From contig DDEO01000010.1 in the NCBI GenBank assembly GCA_002336725.1, positions 1-6,469 on the forward strand: a stretch of 6,469 bases of DNA, given 5' to 3'. Of the stretch, positions 1-4,706 are shown piece after piece. The DNA is from Bacteroidetes bacterium UBA1952 (lineage in GTDB: Bacteria; Bacteroidota; Bacteroidia; Chitinophagales; Chitinophagaceae). The notes under the pieces are model-generated. The model ran no database searches. It was not told the origin of the DNA and saw only the letters and a program-made list of their open reading frames with translations. Within the stretch, counting starts at the first letter, position 1. The number at the start of each line of letters is the position of its first letter. The position numbers and the translations under genes were made by a program.

Positions 1-28
1 ATGAGGGTTGATGGGGGGTTGATTGTTG
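1..28 (+). repeat. Left terminal inverted repeat of the four-helix-bundle unit
   Basis: G-rich GTTGAT-type repeat, complementary to 569-594 with a 2-nt length difference in the G/C run. Two further GTTGAA words follow at 25-30 and 35-40, so the left arm carries a few degenerate copies of the word that forms the array on the right. It is probably truncated by the window start. Confidence 0.7.
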
Positions 29-48
29 AAAGGTGTTGAATAGTTTTG
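18..48 (+). promoter_or_regulatory. Putative Bacteroidota-type promoter for the four-helix-bundle gene
   Basis: TAGTTTTG at 41-48 matches the -7 consensus TAnnTTTG exactly, and GTTG at 18-21 is a plausible -33 element with a 19-nt spacer. The -33 element lies in the left inverted repeat, so the element would carry its own promoter. The ATG at 53 is only 5 nt past the -7 box, so the transcript would start at or very near the start codon and be leaderless or nearly so. This is inferred from pattern only. Confidence 0.45.
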
Positions 49-52
49 AAGA

Positions 53-460
53 ATGTATGTCTATTCCTTCGAGAAGCTCGATGTTTGGCAATTATCCCGG
101 CGATTTACAGTAGAAATATACCGGCTTACCCGAAGCTTTCCAGAGGAGGAGCGCTATGGTATGGTAAGCCAGATGCGGAGATCTGTGCGCTCTATCGCTG
201 CCAACATTGCCGAGGGAAGCACCCGCGCGACTGGCAAAGAACAAGGACATTTTTACAACATCGCTTTTGGGAGCGCGATAGAGGTCTTAAACGATCTTGT
301 TCTTGCCAACGATCTGGGATTTATAACCCAGGAACAACTCCTGCAGCATCGTTTCCGGATAGAATTGATTACGCTCAAGCTCAATAACCTGCGGAACGCC
401 GCCAACCCACCCAAAAAGAAAAACAAAAAGCCGCCTAAACAGGACCCGCCGGAACGCTAA
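53..460 (+). CDS. Four-helix-bundle protein (S23 / 23S rRNA IVS-encoded family)
   Basis: This 135-residue protein belongs to the four-helix-bundle family first known from ORFs in 23S rRNA intervening sequences and related to the Avd accessory protein of diversity-generating retroelements. Family hallmarks are the N-terminal FEKLDVW (residues 6-12), the helix-2 block with RRS..SIAANIAEG (42-55), and F..IAFGSAIEV (67-78). The family forms small basic oligomeric barrels; Avd binds nucleic acid and reverse transcriptase, but most stand-alone members have no known function. The bundle ends near residue 117. It is followed by an unusual Lys/Pro-rich tail (120-135), which could add nucleic-acid affinity. 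The ATG at 53 is chosen because it places the FEKLDVW motif at the usual distance from the N-terminus; the ATG at 57 is out of frame. The gene lies between inverted repeats and no reverse transcriptase or rRNA is visible nearby. Family assignment is firm, function is not. Confidence 0.9.
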   Translation: MYVYSFEKLDVWQLSRRFTVEIYRLTRSFPEEERYGMVSQMRRSVRSIAANIAEGSTRATGKEQGHFYNIAFGSAIEVLNDLVLANDLGFITQEQLLQHRFRIELITLKLNNLRNAANPPKKKNKKPPKQDPPER

Positions 461-480
461 ACGCCCCAGCACCACCACCA

Positions 481-598
481 ACAATCAACTCCCATCAACA
501 ACAATTAACAACCATCAACCCCCATCAACAACAATCAACTCCCATCAACCCCCATCAACAACAATCAACAACAATCAACCCCATCAACCCTCATCAAC
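481..598 (+). repeat. 10-bp-phased ATCAAC tandem array
   Basis: Twelve ATCAAC words (one ATTAAC variant at 504) start at 484, 494, 504, 514, 524, 534, 544, 554, 564, 574, 583 and 593. All steps are 10 bp except one of 9. The four bases between words alternate between ACAA-type and CCCC/TCCC-type. The strand is almost free of G. The last units (569-594) form the right inverted repeat. With about one helical turn per unit, every ATCAAC faces the same side of the helix, as in an array of protein-binding sites; slippage expansion is the simpler alternative. Confidence 0.8.
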
Positions 599-606
599 TA
601 TCTTTG
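599..606 (+). promoter_or_regulatory. Putative -7 promoter element for psd
   Basis: TATCTTTG matches TAnnTTTG exactly and lies 23 nt before the psd ATG. It directly abuts the last ATCAAC unit. No TTTG is seen at the expected -33 position, which falls inside the C/A-rich array, so the promoter would be partial or rely on the repeat DNA. Confidence 0.4.
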
Positions 607-629
607 GCCGCTTTAAAAAACCTCCCCTC

Positions 630-1295
630 ATGACGCTTCACCGCGAAGGAACCAAATACATTGCGCTGGCCACGCTTTTCTGGGCTGCCATTGGCGCTAT
701 CACCTGGCTGTATGTGCGCGATGTGCCGCTGCTGTTCTGGGCCATCAATTTTGTGTGCTTTTTGCTCTGGTTTTGGATTGTATGGTTTTTCCGGCTGCCG
801 AAGCGCGATTTTTCGGTGGGCGAAAACGTGGTCATTGCCCCTGCCGACGGCAAGGTGGTGGTGATTGAAGAGACCTTTGAGCCGGAATATTTTAAAGACA
901 AGCGCCTGCAGGTGAGCATCTTTATGAGTCCGCTGAACGTACACGTAAACCGCGTACCGATTGATGGGGTGGTGAAGTACATGAAATACCACGCCGGAAA
1001 GTATCTGGTGGCCTGGCATCCCAAAAGCTCTACGGAAAACGAGCGCACCACAATGGTGATTGAAAACCCGCACGCCACGCTGCTCCTGCGTCAGATTGCC
1101 GGTGCGCTGGCCCGCCGCATTAAGTTTTATGTGAAGGAAGGACAGCAGGTGTCGCAAAATCAGGAGTTTGGTTTCATTCGTTTCGGATCGCGGGTAGATA
1201 TTTTCTTCCCGATAGGCACCGAGATAGATGTTAAAATTGGCGAAACCGTGAAAGGCGGCATTACGGTTTTAGGAAAAATCGGAGTACATTCGTAG
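630..1295 (+). CDS. psd: Phosphatidylserine decarboxylase proenzyme (short, archaeal/Bacteroidota type)
   Basis: Decarboxylates phosphatidylserine to phosphatidylethanolamine at the cytoplasmic membrane, using a pyruvoyl cofactor made by self-cleavage. The 221-residue length fits the short bacterial/archaeal class rather than the E. coli class of about 320. Two hydrophobic segments near residues 11-28 and 33-54 form the membrane anchor. The catalytic body shows PADGK (71-75, Asp73), SPLNVHVNR (100-108, His105) and RFGSRVD (184-190). Cleavage is expected between Gly186 and Ser187, making Ser187 the pyruvoyl N-terminus of the small alpha chain. Asp73, His105 and Ser187 match the family's catalytic triad. 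The ATG at 630 leaves a normal short cytoplasmic N-terminus before the first TM. A phosphatidylserine synthase gene, often nearby in this phylum, is not in the window. The next gene starts 36 nt downstream and may be cotranscribed. Confidence 0.95.
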   Translation: MTLHREGTKYIALATLFWAAIGAITWLYVRDVPLLFWAINFVCFLLWFWIVWFFRLPKRDFSVGENVVIAPADGKVVVIEETFEPEYFKDKRLQVSIFMSPLNVHVNRVPIDGVVKYMKYHAGKYLVAWHPKSSTENERTTMVIENPHATLLLRQIAGALARRIKFYVKEGQQVSQNQEFGFIRFGSRVDIFFPIGTEIDVKIGETVKGGITVLGKIGVHS

Positions 1296-1331
1296 CGTTA
1301 TTTCATCCCCATTCTAATCCATTTTCACCTC

Positions 1332-1562
1332 ATGAAAAAAATCACCCTCCTGCTGTCTGGCCTGATGATTGCTTTTGGTTCTTTCGCCGGCGACGGCAAG
1401 GCTTGCTGCAAAGGCAAAAAAGAAGCCTGCGCTAAAGAGAAGAAAGAGGCTTGTGCGAAAGGCAAAGGCTGCTGTAGCAAGAAAGGCGGCGAAACCGCTA
1501 AGGCTGAGACAGCGTCCACAGAAGCCGCCCGGGCAGAAGCTGCTCCTGCCACTAAAAAATAA
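1332..1562 (+). CDS. Small exported Cys/Lys-rich protein
   Basis: A 76-residue protein with a clear Sec signal peptide: MKK, then a hydrophobic core to about residue 18, with likely cleavage after Ala19. The mature part is about 57 residues. It holds six Cys (25, 26, 33, 41, 47, 48), including CC pairs at both ends of the Cys region, and a direct heptad KKEACAK at 29-35 and 37-43. A Cys-free Ala/Glu/Thr-rich tail follows (52-76). No aromatic residues remain after the signal peptide, so a conventional hydrophobic core is unlikely. The composition suggests a disordered, metal- or redox-responsive periplasmic peptide, which is inference. Similar short Lys/Cys-rich exported proteins occur in Bacteroidota without an established function. 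It sits 36 nt after psd on the same strand and ends just before a strong terminator. Confidence 0.75.
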   Translation: MKKITLLLSGLMIAFGSFAGDGKACCKGKKEACAKEKKEACAKGKGCCSKKGGETAKAETASTEAARAEAAPATKK

Positions 1563-1585
1563 GGCATTACGGCCTCCGTCAAAAG

Positions 1586-1618
1586 AAAAAAGTTCCGGAA
1601 ATTTCCGGAACTTTTTTT
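1586..1618. terminator. Bidirectional Rho-independent terminator
   Basis: Positions 1586-1617 are a perfect 32-bp palindrome centred on AAA/TTT. The hairpin has a GTTCCGG/CCGGAAC stem with A and T runs on either side, so a T-tract follows the stem on both strands. It lies between the convergent Cys-rich gene (+) and DUF2171 gene (-) and can terminate both. Confidence 0.9.
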
Positions 1619-1642
1619 GTGGGTTTATGGGAAGGGTGTGCC

Positions 1643-1879
1643 TTAGCTTGTTTTCCACTCGGCTTGCGCTTCGTTGGCCGTTTTGGAGAGTTTCACCTCG
1701 CTACCTTCCGCCGTAGAGACCCAGGAGAGCGGGATATAGTGGTGTTCGCCGTTTGCGTCTTTATCGGTGCGGGTGAGCTTGATACGGTCTGTGCCGTCCA
1801 TGTGGTCCACGGTGCCTACGTGGTTGCCGTCGGAGCCGATAACTTCTGCGTGTTCCTGAATCTGAGATGCGTTTACCAT
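1643..1879 (-). CDS. DUF2171 family protein
   Basis: A 78-residue soluble protein matching the DUF2171 pattern: a start like MV.ASQI.EH.EVIGSDG (1-18), then VGTVDHMDG (21-29), RIKLTR (32-37), HHYIPLSWV (46-54), and a C-terminal VKLSKTA..A...W (62-75). The family is related in fold to PRC-barrel and YsnF-like domains. Members are common as small stand-alone proteins in Bacteroidota and Proteobacteria; some are stress-associated but no biochemical role is established. No signal peptide or TM is seen. The whole family length is present. It lies 114 bp downstream of miaA on the same strand. No TAnnTTTG box is visible in that gap, so it may be transcribed from miaA or from an unrecognised promoter. 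The palindromic terminator lies 25 bp past its stop. Confidence 0.85.
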   Translation of the reverse strand: MVNASQIQEHAEVIGSDGNHVGTVDHMDGTDRIKLTRTDKDANGEHHYIPLSWVSTAEGSEVKLSKTANEAQAEWKTS

Positions 1880-1993
1880 GATGAAAAAAGGGGGTTTAAA
1901 GGGTTTTTAATAACGGTCTTTTAGCTGAAAAAACCGGGCCACCTCACCCCTTTAGAAATCTTAAAAGGTGCCTTTCGCCCCGAAAAAGAAGAC

Positions 1994-2917
1994 TTATTTC
2001 CGGAAATTTTCGGCCTTCTCCAGGCGCATCAAGATTTGCGCCACTGCGTCCGGGGCATCCGCCTGCACCCACTCATAGCCGCCTGCATTCCGGAACCAGG
2101 TAAGCTGGCGCTTGGCATAGTTGCGGGTGTGTTGCTTTATTTTTTCCACGGCTTCTTCCAGCGTCCATTCGCCGTCGAGATGGCGGAAAAGTTCGCTGTA
2201 GCCCACCGTTTGCAGCGGGCGCAGATTCCGGAAAGGCAACAGGCTTTTTACCTCTTCTAAAAGTCCTGCTTCCATCATGGCATCTACGCGGCGGTTGATA
2301 CGGTCGTAGAGTGCGGGACGCGGCAGGTCAAGTGCCATTTTTACGACCCGGAAAGGACGCTCCACCGGCGCATTTTTCCGGAAATCCACGAGGCTTTTTC
2401 CGGTGCTGCGGTGGAAGGCAAGTGCGCGCAGCAGTCGCGCCGGATTGCGGTTGTCGATAGCGGCAAAGGTTTTGGGGTCTTCGGCCAGCAGTTTTTCCCG
2501 CAGCCATTCCGGGCCATTTTCCTTGTAGCCCGCTTCCACCGCAGCAGCGATTTCCGGAATCACTTTGGGCATTTCATCTAATCCTTCTAACAGTGCTTTG
2601 ATATAAAGCCCCGTTCCCCCTACAACCACTGCCACGTCTTTTTTCCGGAAAATTTCTTCTAAAACGCGCAAGCCGTAGGCTTCGTAAAAGGCGGCATTCA
2701 ACCCCTCGGTTACCGGAAAGCAGTCTATAAAATGATGCGGCACGGCGGCCCTTTCCGCTTCGGTAGGCTGCGCCGTGCCAATGGCCATTCCCTGATAACA
2801 CTGTCGCGAATCGGCAGAGAGAACTTCGGTTCCCAACGCCTGCGCTACCGCCACCGCCAGCGCCGTTTTCCCCACCGCCGTAGGACCAGCAAGAATGAGA
2901 CATGTTTTATGAGTCAT
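1994..2917 (-). CDS. miaA: tRNA dimethylallyltransferase MiaA
   Basis: Transfers a dimethylallyl group from DMAPP to N6 of A37 in tRNAs reading UNN codons (i6A37), which supports anticodon pairing and translational fidelity. The 307-residue protein is full length for the family. It shows the P-loop GPTAVGKT (11-18), the substrate block ADSRQCYQGMAIGTAQP (35-51, catalytic Asp36), HHFID (61-65), VVVGGTGLYIKAL (97-109), the NPAR..RALAFHR segment (158-170), and the C-terminal QTVGYSE (236-242) and TRNYAKRQLTWFRN (264-277). The ATG at 2917 puts the P-loop at its normal position. Base use is odd in one respect: six copies of the palindrome TTCCGGAA fall inside the gene, five encoding Phe-Arg-Lys/Asn and one in another frame encoding Ile-Pro-Glu-Ile. 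It is preceded by an intergenic repeat at 2933-3028 and followed by the DUF2171 gene. Confidence 0.97.
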   Translation of the reverse strand: MTHKTCLILAGPTAVGKTALAVAVAQALGTEVLSADSRQCYQGMAIGTAQPTEAERAAVPHHFIDCFPVTEGLNAAFYEAYGLRVLEEIFRKKDVAVVVGGTGLYIKALLEGLDEMPKVIPEIAAAVEAGYKENGPEWLREKLLAEDPKTFAAIDNRNPARLLRALAFHRSTGKSLVDFRKNAPVERPFRVVKMALDLPRPALYDRINRRVDAMMEAGLLEEVKSLLPFRNLRPLQTVGYSELFRHLDGEWTLEEAVEKIKQHTRNYAKRQLTWFRNAGGYEWVQADAPDAVAQILMRLEKAENFRK

Positions 2918-2932
2918 ATTTCATGTTTCATA

Positions 2933-3028
2933 AGAATAGACCACAGATTTTTCAGGATTATCCCGATTCAAATGGATTTTTTCATCCGTGAAAATCCTAT
3001 CCGTTCCTGACAATCCGTGGTCTATTCT
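2933..3028 (-). repeat. Long imperfect palindromic intergenic repeat (ATCCGTG family)
   Basis: The ends are a perfect 12-bp inverted repeat, AGAATAGACCAC (2933-2944) and GTGGTCTATTCT (3017-3028). The interior is built of GGATT/AATCC words. It fills most of the 138-bp gap between the pRiA4b-like gene and miaA. A 24-nt block at 2974-2997 (read on the minus strand) matches 5505-5528 at 21 of 24 positions, so this is a dispersed family. It could form a transcript hairpin before miaA; no function can be assigned. Confidence 0.75.
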
Positions 3029-3055
3029 ACGACCCTTGGACTATCGGGCCATTAT

Positions 3056-3634
3056 TTAGTAATCGCTCTCCACTCCCCCATAGCTCTCTTCCGCCCCGCC
3101 GCTTTCTTCGCTGCCTTCCGAATCCAGATTGCCATAACCTTCGGCAATTTCCTCGGCGCCCAGGTCGTTTACCAGTTCTGTCTCGGCCATGCGTTCGGGC
3201 GAGAGGCCTTTGATGCCATATTGCGCGGGGGCCACGCCTTCTTTGTGCGCCAGTCGGGGATAGGTTCTCTTGGGGTCTTCCGTCTTTTCGATGCCAATCA
3301 ATTCTACCCAGAAATTCCAGGTACGTTTGGCCGAGCGGTATTCATACAGAAATTTCTGATCCGGAATGCTGATGAGTGCGCCCACCGGCGTTTTGACCAT
3401 CGAGAGCGCGGGTGCGTCTTTTTTATTAGCCAGCACCTCGCTGGAAAACTCGCGGCCTGCGCGGCTCCATTTGTCGTTGCTTTCGAAGAAAGATGCCGGA
3501 TGTTTTCCGTCAAATTCAAAAGCTTTTACGATGGCTTCGTGCAGGTCGGCAAAGGTTTGTGCAGACTGGATTTCAATATCGCGGTAAATCTGGTCGTCGT
3601 CTTCCCAGTACACCCGAAAACGGAAAATAGGCAT
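3056..3634 (-). CDS. pRiA4b ORF-3-like domain protein with acidic tail
   Basis: A 192-residue protein resembling the plasmid pRiA4b ORF-3 family (PF07929). Visible hallmarks are the N-terminal strand FRFRVYW (4-10) with W/YRDIEI, the TFADLHEAIVKAFEFD helix (27-42) followed by KH.ASFF (44-50), FLYEYR (95-100) with W.FWVEL (106-112), and YPRLAHKEGVAPAQYG (125-140), which corresponds to the family's YPR...GEG.aPPEd stretch. The last 35 residues or so (157-192) are an acidic, Gly/Ser-rich and probably disordered tail. The molecular function of the family is unknown. The ATG at 3634 is the natural start because the first strand follows at once. The gene is divergent from rpmI, sharing a 149-bp intergenic region, and lies upstream of miaA. 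Confidence 0.8.
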   Translation of the reverse strand: MPIFRFRVYWEDDDQIYRDIEIQSAQTFADLHEAIVKAFEFDGKHPASFFESNDKWSRAGREFSSEVLANKKDAPALSMVKTPVGALISIPDQKFLYEYRSAKRTWNFWVELIGIEKTEDPKRTYPRLAHKEGVAPAQYGIKGLSPERMAETELVNDLGAEEIAEGYGNLDSEGSEESGGAEESYGGVESDY

Positions 3635-3638
3635 AAGG

Positions 3639-3646
3639 CAAAAATA
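3639..3646 (-). promoter_or_regulatory. Putative -7 element for the pRiA4b-like gene
   Basis: On the minus strand this reads TATTTTTG, an exact TAnnTTTG. It ends 5 nt before the ATG at 3634, which would give a leaderless or near-leaderless mRNA. No -33 TTTG is found at the expected spacing, so this may be chance in an A-rich stretch. Confidence 0.3.
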
Positions 3647-3713
3647 AGTGCAAAGCGCGCCTCTTTCCTAAAAAGAAGGCTTTTCAGGTGTCAAAAAGGT
3701 TGTATTGCTGGTG

Positions 3714-3751
3714 AAAAAATTTTTTACTGTAAAGAATAGGGCCTACTTTTG
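3714..3751 (+). promoter_or_regulatory. Promoter of rpmI-rplT
   Basis: TACTTTTG at 3744-3751 is an exact TAnnTTTG -7 element 32 nt before the rpmI ATG. The -33 region is a T-run inside an A6T6 tract (3714-3725), about 18 nt upstream; the tract could bend DNA or act like an UP element, as suits a ribosomal protein promoter. The predicted leader of about 25 nt is AT-rich with AGAGAG (3772-3777) as a weak Shine-Dalgarno. Confidence 0.6.
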
Positions 3752-3783
3752 CCGACCCAAAAATTTTATAAAGAGAGAGCATC

Positions 3784-3981
3784 ATGCCTAAGGTGAAGCC
3801 CCATAGTCGCGCAAAAAAGACTTTTAAAGTAACCGCTACCGGTAAGATTAAGCGTTGGAGCGCAGGTAAGAAACACCTGAACACCAAAAAAGCCACCAAG
3901 CGCAAGCGTCACCTGCGCCAGGCTGCCTACGTGCATCCTTCCAACGAACCATTGGTTAAACGCATGATGGGCCTTCGTTAA
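3784..3981 (+). CDS. rpmI: 50S ribosomal protein L35
   Basis: Structural protein of the large ribosomal subunit. At 65 residues it is the normal length and strongly basic. The family signature is complete: MPKVKPHSRAKKTFKVT (1-17), then GKIKRW (20-25), AGKKHLNTKK (27-36) and R.RHLR (41-46). It is the first gene of a two-gene operon with rplT (47-nt gap). In most bacteria infC precedes rpmI; here the upstream gene is divergent and unrelated, so infC must lie elsewhere. The short predicted leader leaves little room for the L20-binding autoregulatory structures known from other phyla. Confidence 0.97.
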   Translation: MPKVKPHSRAKKTFKVTATGKIKRWSAGKKHLNTKKATKRKRHLRQAAYVHPSNEPLVKRMMGLR

Positions 3982-4028
3982 GGGCTGCCCACTGCGTCTT
4001 TTTGTTTATTTCTAAAACCATTTAAGAA

Positions 4029-4373
4029 ATGCCCCGTTCCGTAAACGCCGTTGCCTCCCGCGCACGGCGCAAAAAAATCCTTGCCCAGGCCAAAGGCTTT
4101 TATGGCAAGCGCAAGAACGTTTATACCGTTGCGAAAAACGTTCTCGAAAAAGGTCTTCAGTACAAATACGTTGGCCGCAAACTCAAGAAGCGCGAATACC
4201 GCAGCCTGTGGATTGCCCGTATCAACGCCGCCGTGCGTGAAGAAGGCATGAGCTACTCGGTGTTTATGAACAAGCTGAACAAGAGCGGCATCACCCTGAA
4301 CCGCAAAGTGCTCGCCGACCTCGCCATGAACGAGCCGCAGAGCTTCAAGAATCTCGTTGCTTCGGTGAAATAA
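4029..4373 (+). CDS. rplT: 50S ribosomal protein L20
   Basis: Binds 23S rRNA and is required early in large-subunit assembly. The 114-residue protein is the usual length. It has the long basic N-terminal helix MPRSVNAVASRARRKK (1-16), AKGFYGKRKN (20-29), Y.VAKN.L.KGLQY (32-45), then R.LWIARINAA.RE.GMSYS (58-77) and LNRKVLADLA (90-99). Upstream of the ATG is AAGA in place of a clear Shine-Dalgarno, usual for Bacteroidota. It is cotranscribed with rpmI and followed within 20 nt by a strong terminator. In other bacteria L20 represses its own operon at the mRNA level; whether that holds here cannot be judged. Confidence 0.97.
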   Translation: MPRSVNAVASRARRKKILAQAKGFYGKRKNVYTVAKNVLEKGLQYKYVGRKLKKREYRSLWIARINAAVREEGMSYSVFMNKLNKSGITLNRKVLADLAMNEPQSFKNLVASVK

Positions 4374-4391
4374 GACGTTCCCGATTTCCTT

Positions 4392-4428
4392 AAAAAGCGC
4401 CCTGAATGATTTCGGGGCGCTTTTTTTT
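4392..4428 (+). terminator. Rho-independent terminator after rplT
   Basis: An AGCGCCC/GGGCGCT stem with a loop of about 12 nt is followed by a run of eight T (4421-4428) and preceded by a short A-run. It closes the rpmI-rplT operon. Confidence 0.9.
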
Positions 4429-4430
4429 AC

Positions 4431-4478
4431 GACCTGACAGGTCAATCCGCCTTCGGCGGAGCAGATGCCTGTCAGGTC
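4431..4478 (+). repeat. GACCTGACAGGTC-family palindromic repeat, copy 1
   Basis: Ends GACCTGACAGG (4431-4441) and CCTGTCAGGTC (4468-4478) are perfect 11-bp inverted repeats. The core carries its own hairpin, TCCGCC-TTC-GGCGGA (4446-4460). The left end with its next two bases is itself a 13-bp palindrome. Copy 2 at 4707-4749 has the same ends in the opposite orientation and a different core. It starts 2 nt after the T-run of the rplT terminator. Confidence 0.85.
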
Positions 4479-4531
4479 GAAGGTATTTTTCTGAAAACTT
4501 CTTCGTAGCGCTTTCGAAAAAACTTCCTCAT

Positions 4532-4618
4532 CTTTTGTCATCCCGCCGTGCCCCAACCGCAGGTCGGGGGAACTTGTCGGTTTGCATCCACAAAGACCCT
4601 GTTCCGGGGTGACAAAAG
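4532..4618. repeat. Imperfect palindrome with GTCATCCC ends
   Basis: CTTTTGTCATCCC (4532-4544) pairs with GGGGTGACAAAAG (4606-4618), 12 of 13 plus one G-T. A second hairpin lies inside (CCCCAACC with GGTCGGGG, 4551-4569). It resembles intergenic repeats beginning GTCATCCC that are common in bacterial genomes. No gene is seen in this stretch. Confidence 0.65.
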
Positions 4619-4638
4619 CCCCGTACGAGAGGGCAGGG

Positions 4639-4687
4639 TAAAGAGAATGCGTCCGGAATGAATGGGGAAGTTATTCCGACACTCTTA
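4639..4687. repeat. Imperfect palindrome
   Basis: CGGAATGA (4654-4661) pairs with TTATTCCG (4671-4678), one G-T, around a 9-nt loop. Outer AAGAG/CTCTT words extend the symmetry with mismatches. It lies between the GTCATCCC palindrome and copy 2 of the GACCTGACAGGTC repeat. No coding potential or function is recognised. Confidence 0.45.
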
Positions 4688-4706
4688 CTTCCCAGCTTCC
4701 AGGCCT

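Larger units (their letters stand above)
1..598 (+). mobile_element. Candidate inverted-repeat-bounded element carrying a four-helix-bundle gene
   Basis: One small gene sits between two related sequences in opposite orientation. The reverse complement of 1-28 matches 569-594 except for two extra C residues; the outer 16 bp (ATGAGGGTTGATGGGG against its complement at 579-594) are exact. The left copy begins at the first base of the window, so the true left end is probably outside. The unit resembles rRNA intervening sequences (IVS), which also carry a four-helix-bundle ORF between ends that pair into a stem, but here it lies in an intergenic region upstream of psd. No transposase, recombinase or target-site duplication is visible. 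Calling it mobile is inference; a gene with a locally expanded repeat is the alternative. Confidence 0.45.

Noticed and set aside
53..460. Avd of a diversity-generating retroelement
   Set aside because: No reverse transcriptase, template repeat or variable repeat is visible in the window, and the FEKLDVW-type start fits the broader IVS family.
481..598. CRISPR-like array
   Set aside because: Units are 10 bp with no unique spacers of CRISPR length, and no cas genes are seen; it is a simple phased tandem repeat.
594..1157. Possible 187-residue protein antisense to psd
   Set aside because: Psd on the other strand has full family motifs; this frame shows none.
1369..1716. Alternative Lys/Arg-rich frame overlapping the Cys-rich peptide gene
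   Set aside because: It runs through the terminator and lacks the signal peptide seen in the chosen frame.
1940..1972. Possible terminator hairpin between miaA and the DUF2171 gene
   Set aside because: The CCTTT/AAAGG pairing has a bulged interior and no T-run follows the stem on the minus strand, so it is too weak to call.
3017..3739. Possible 240-residue protein on the plus strand
   Set aside because: It is antisense to the pRiA4b-like gene, extends into intergenic repeat and promoter DNA, and has no recognisable domain.
3978..4556. Possible 192-residue protein antisense to rplT
   Set aside because: It is a shadow of the highly constrained rplT gene and runs through its terminator and the palindromic repeats.
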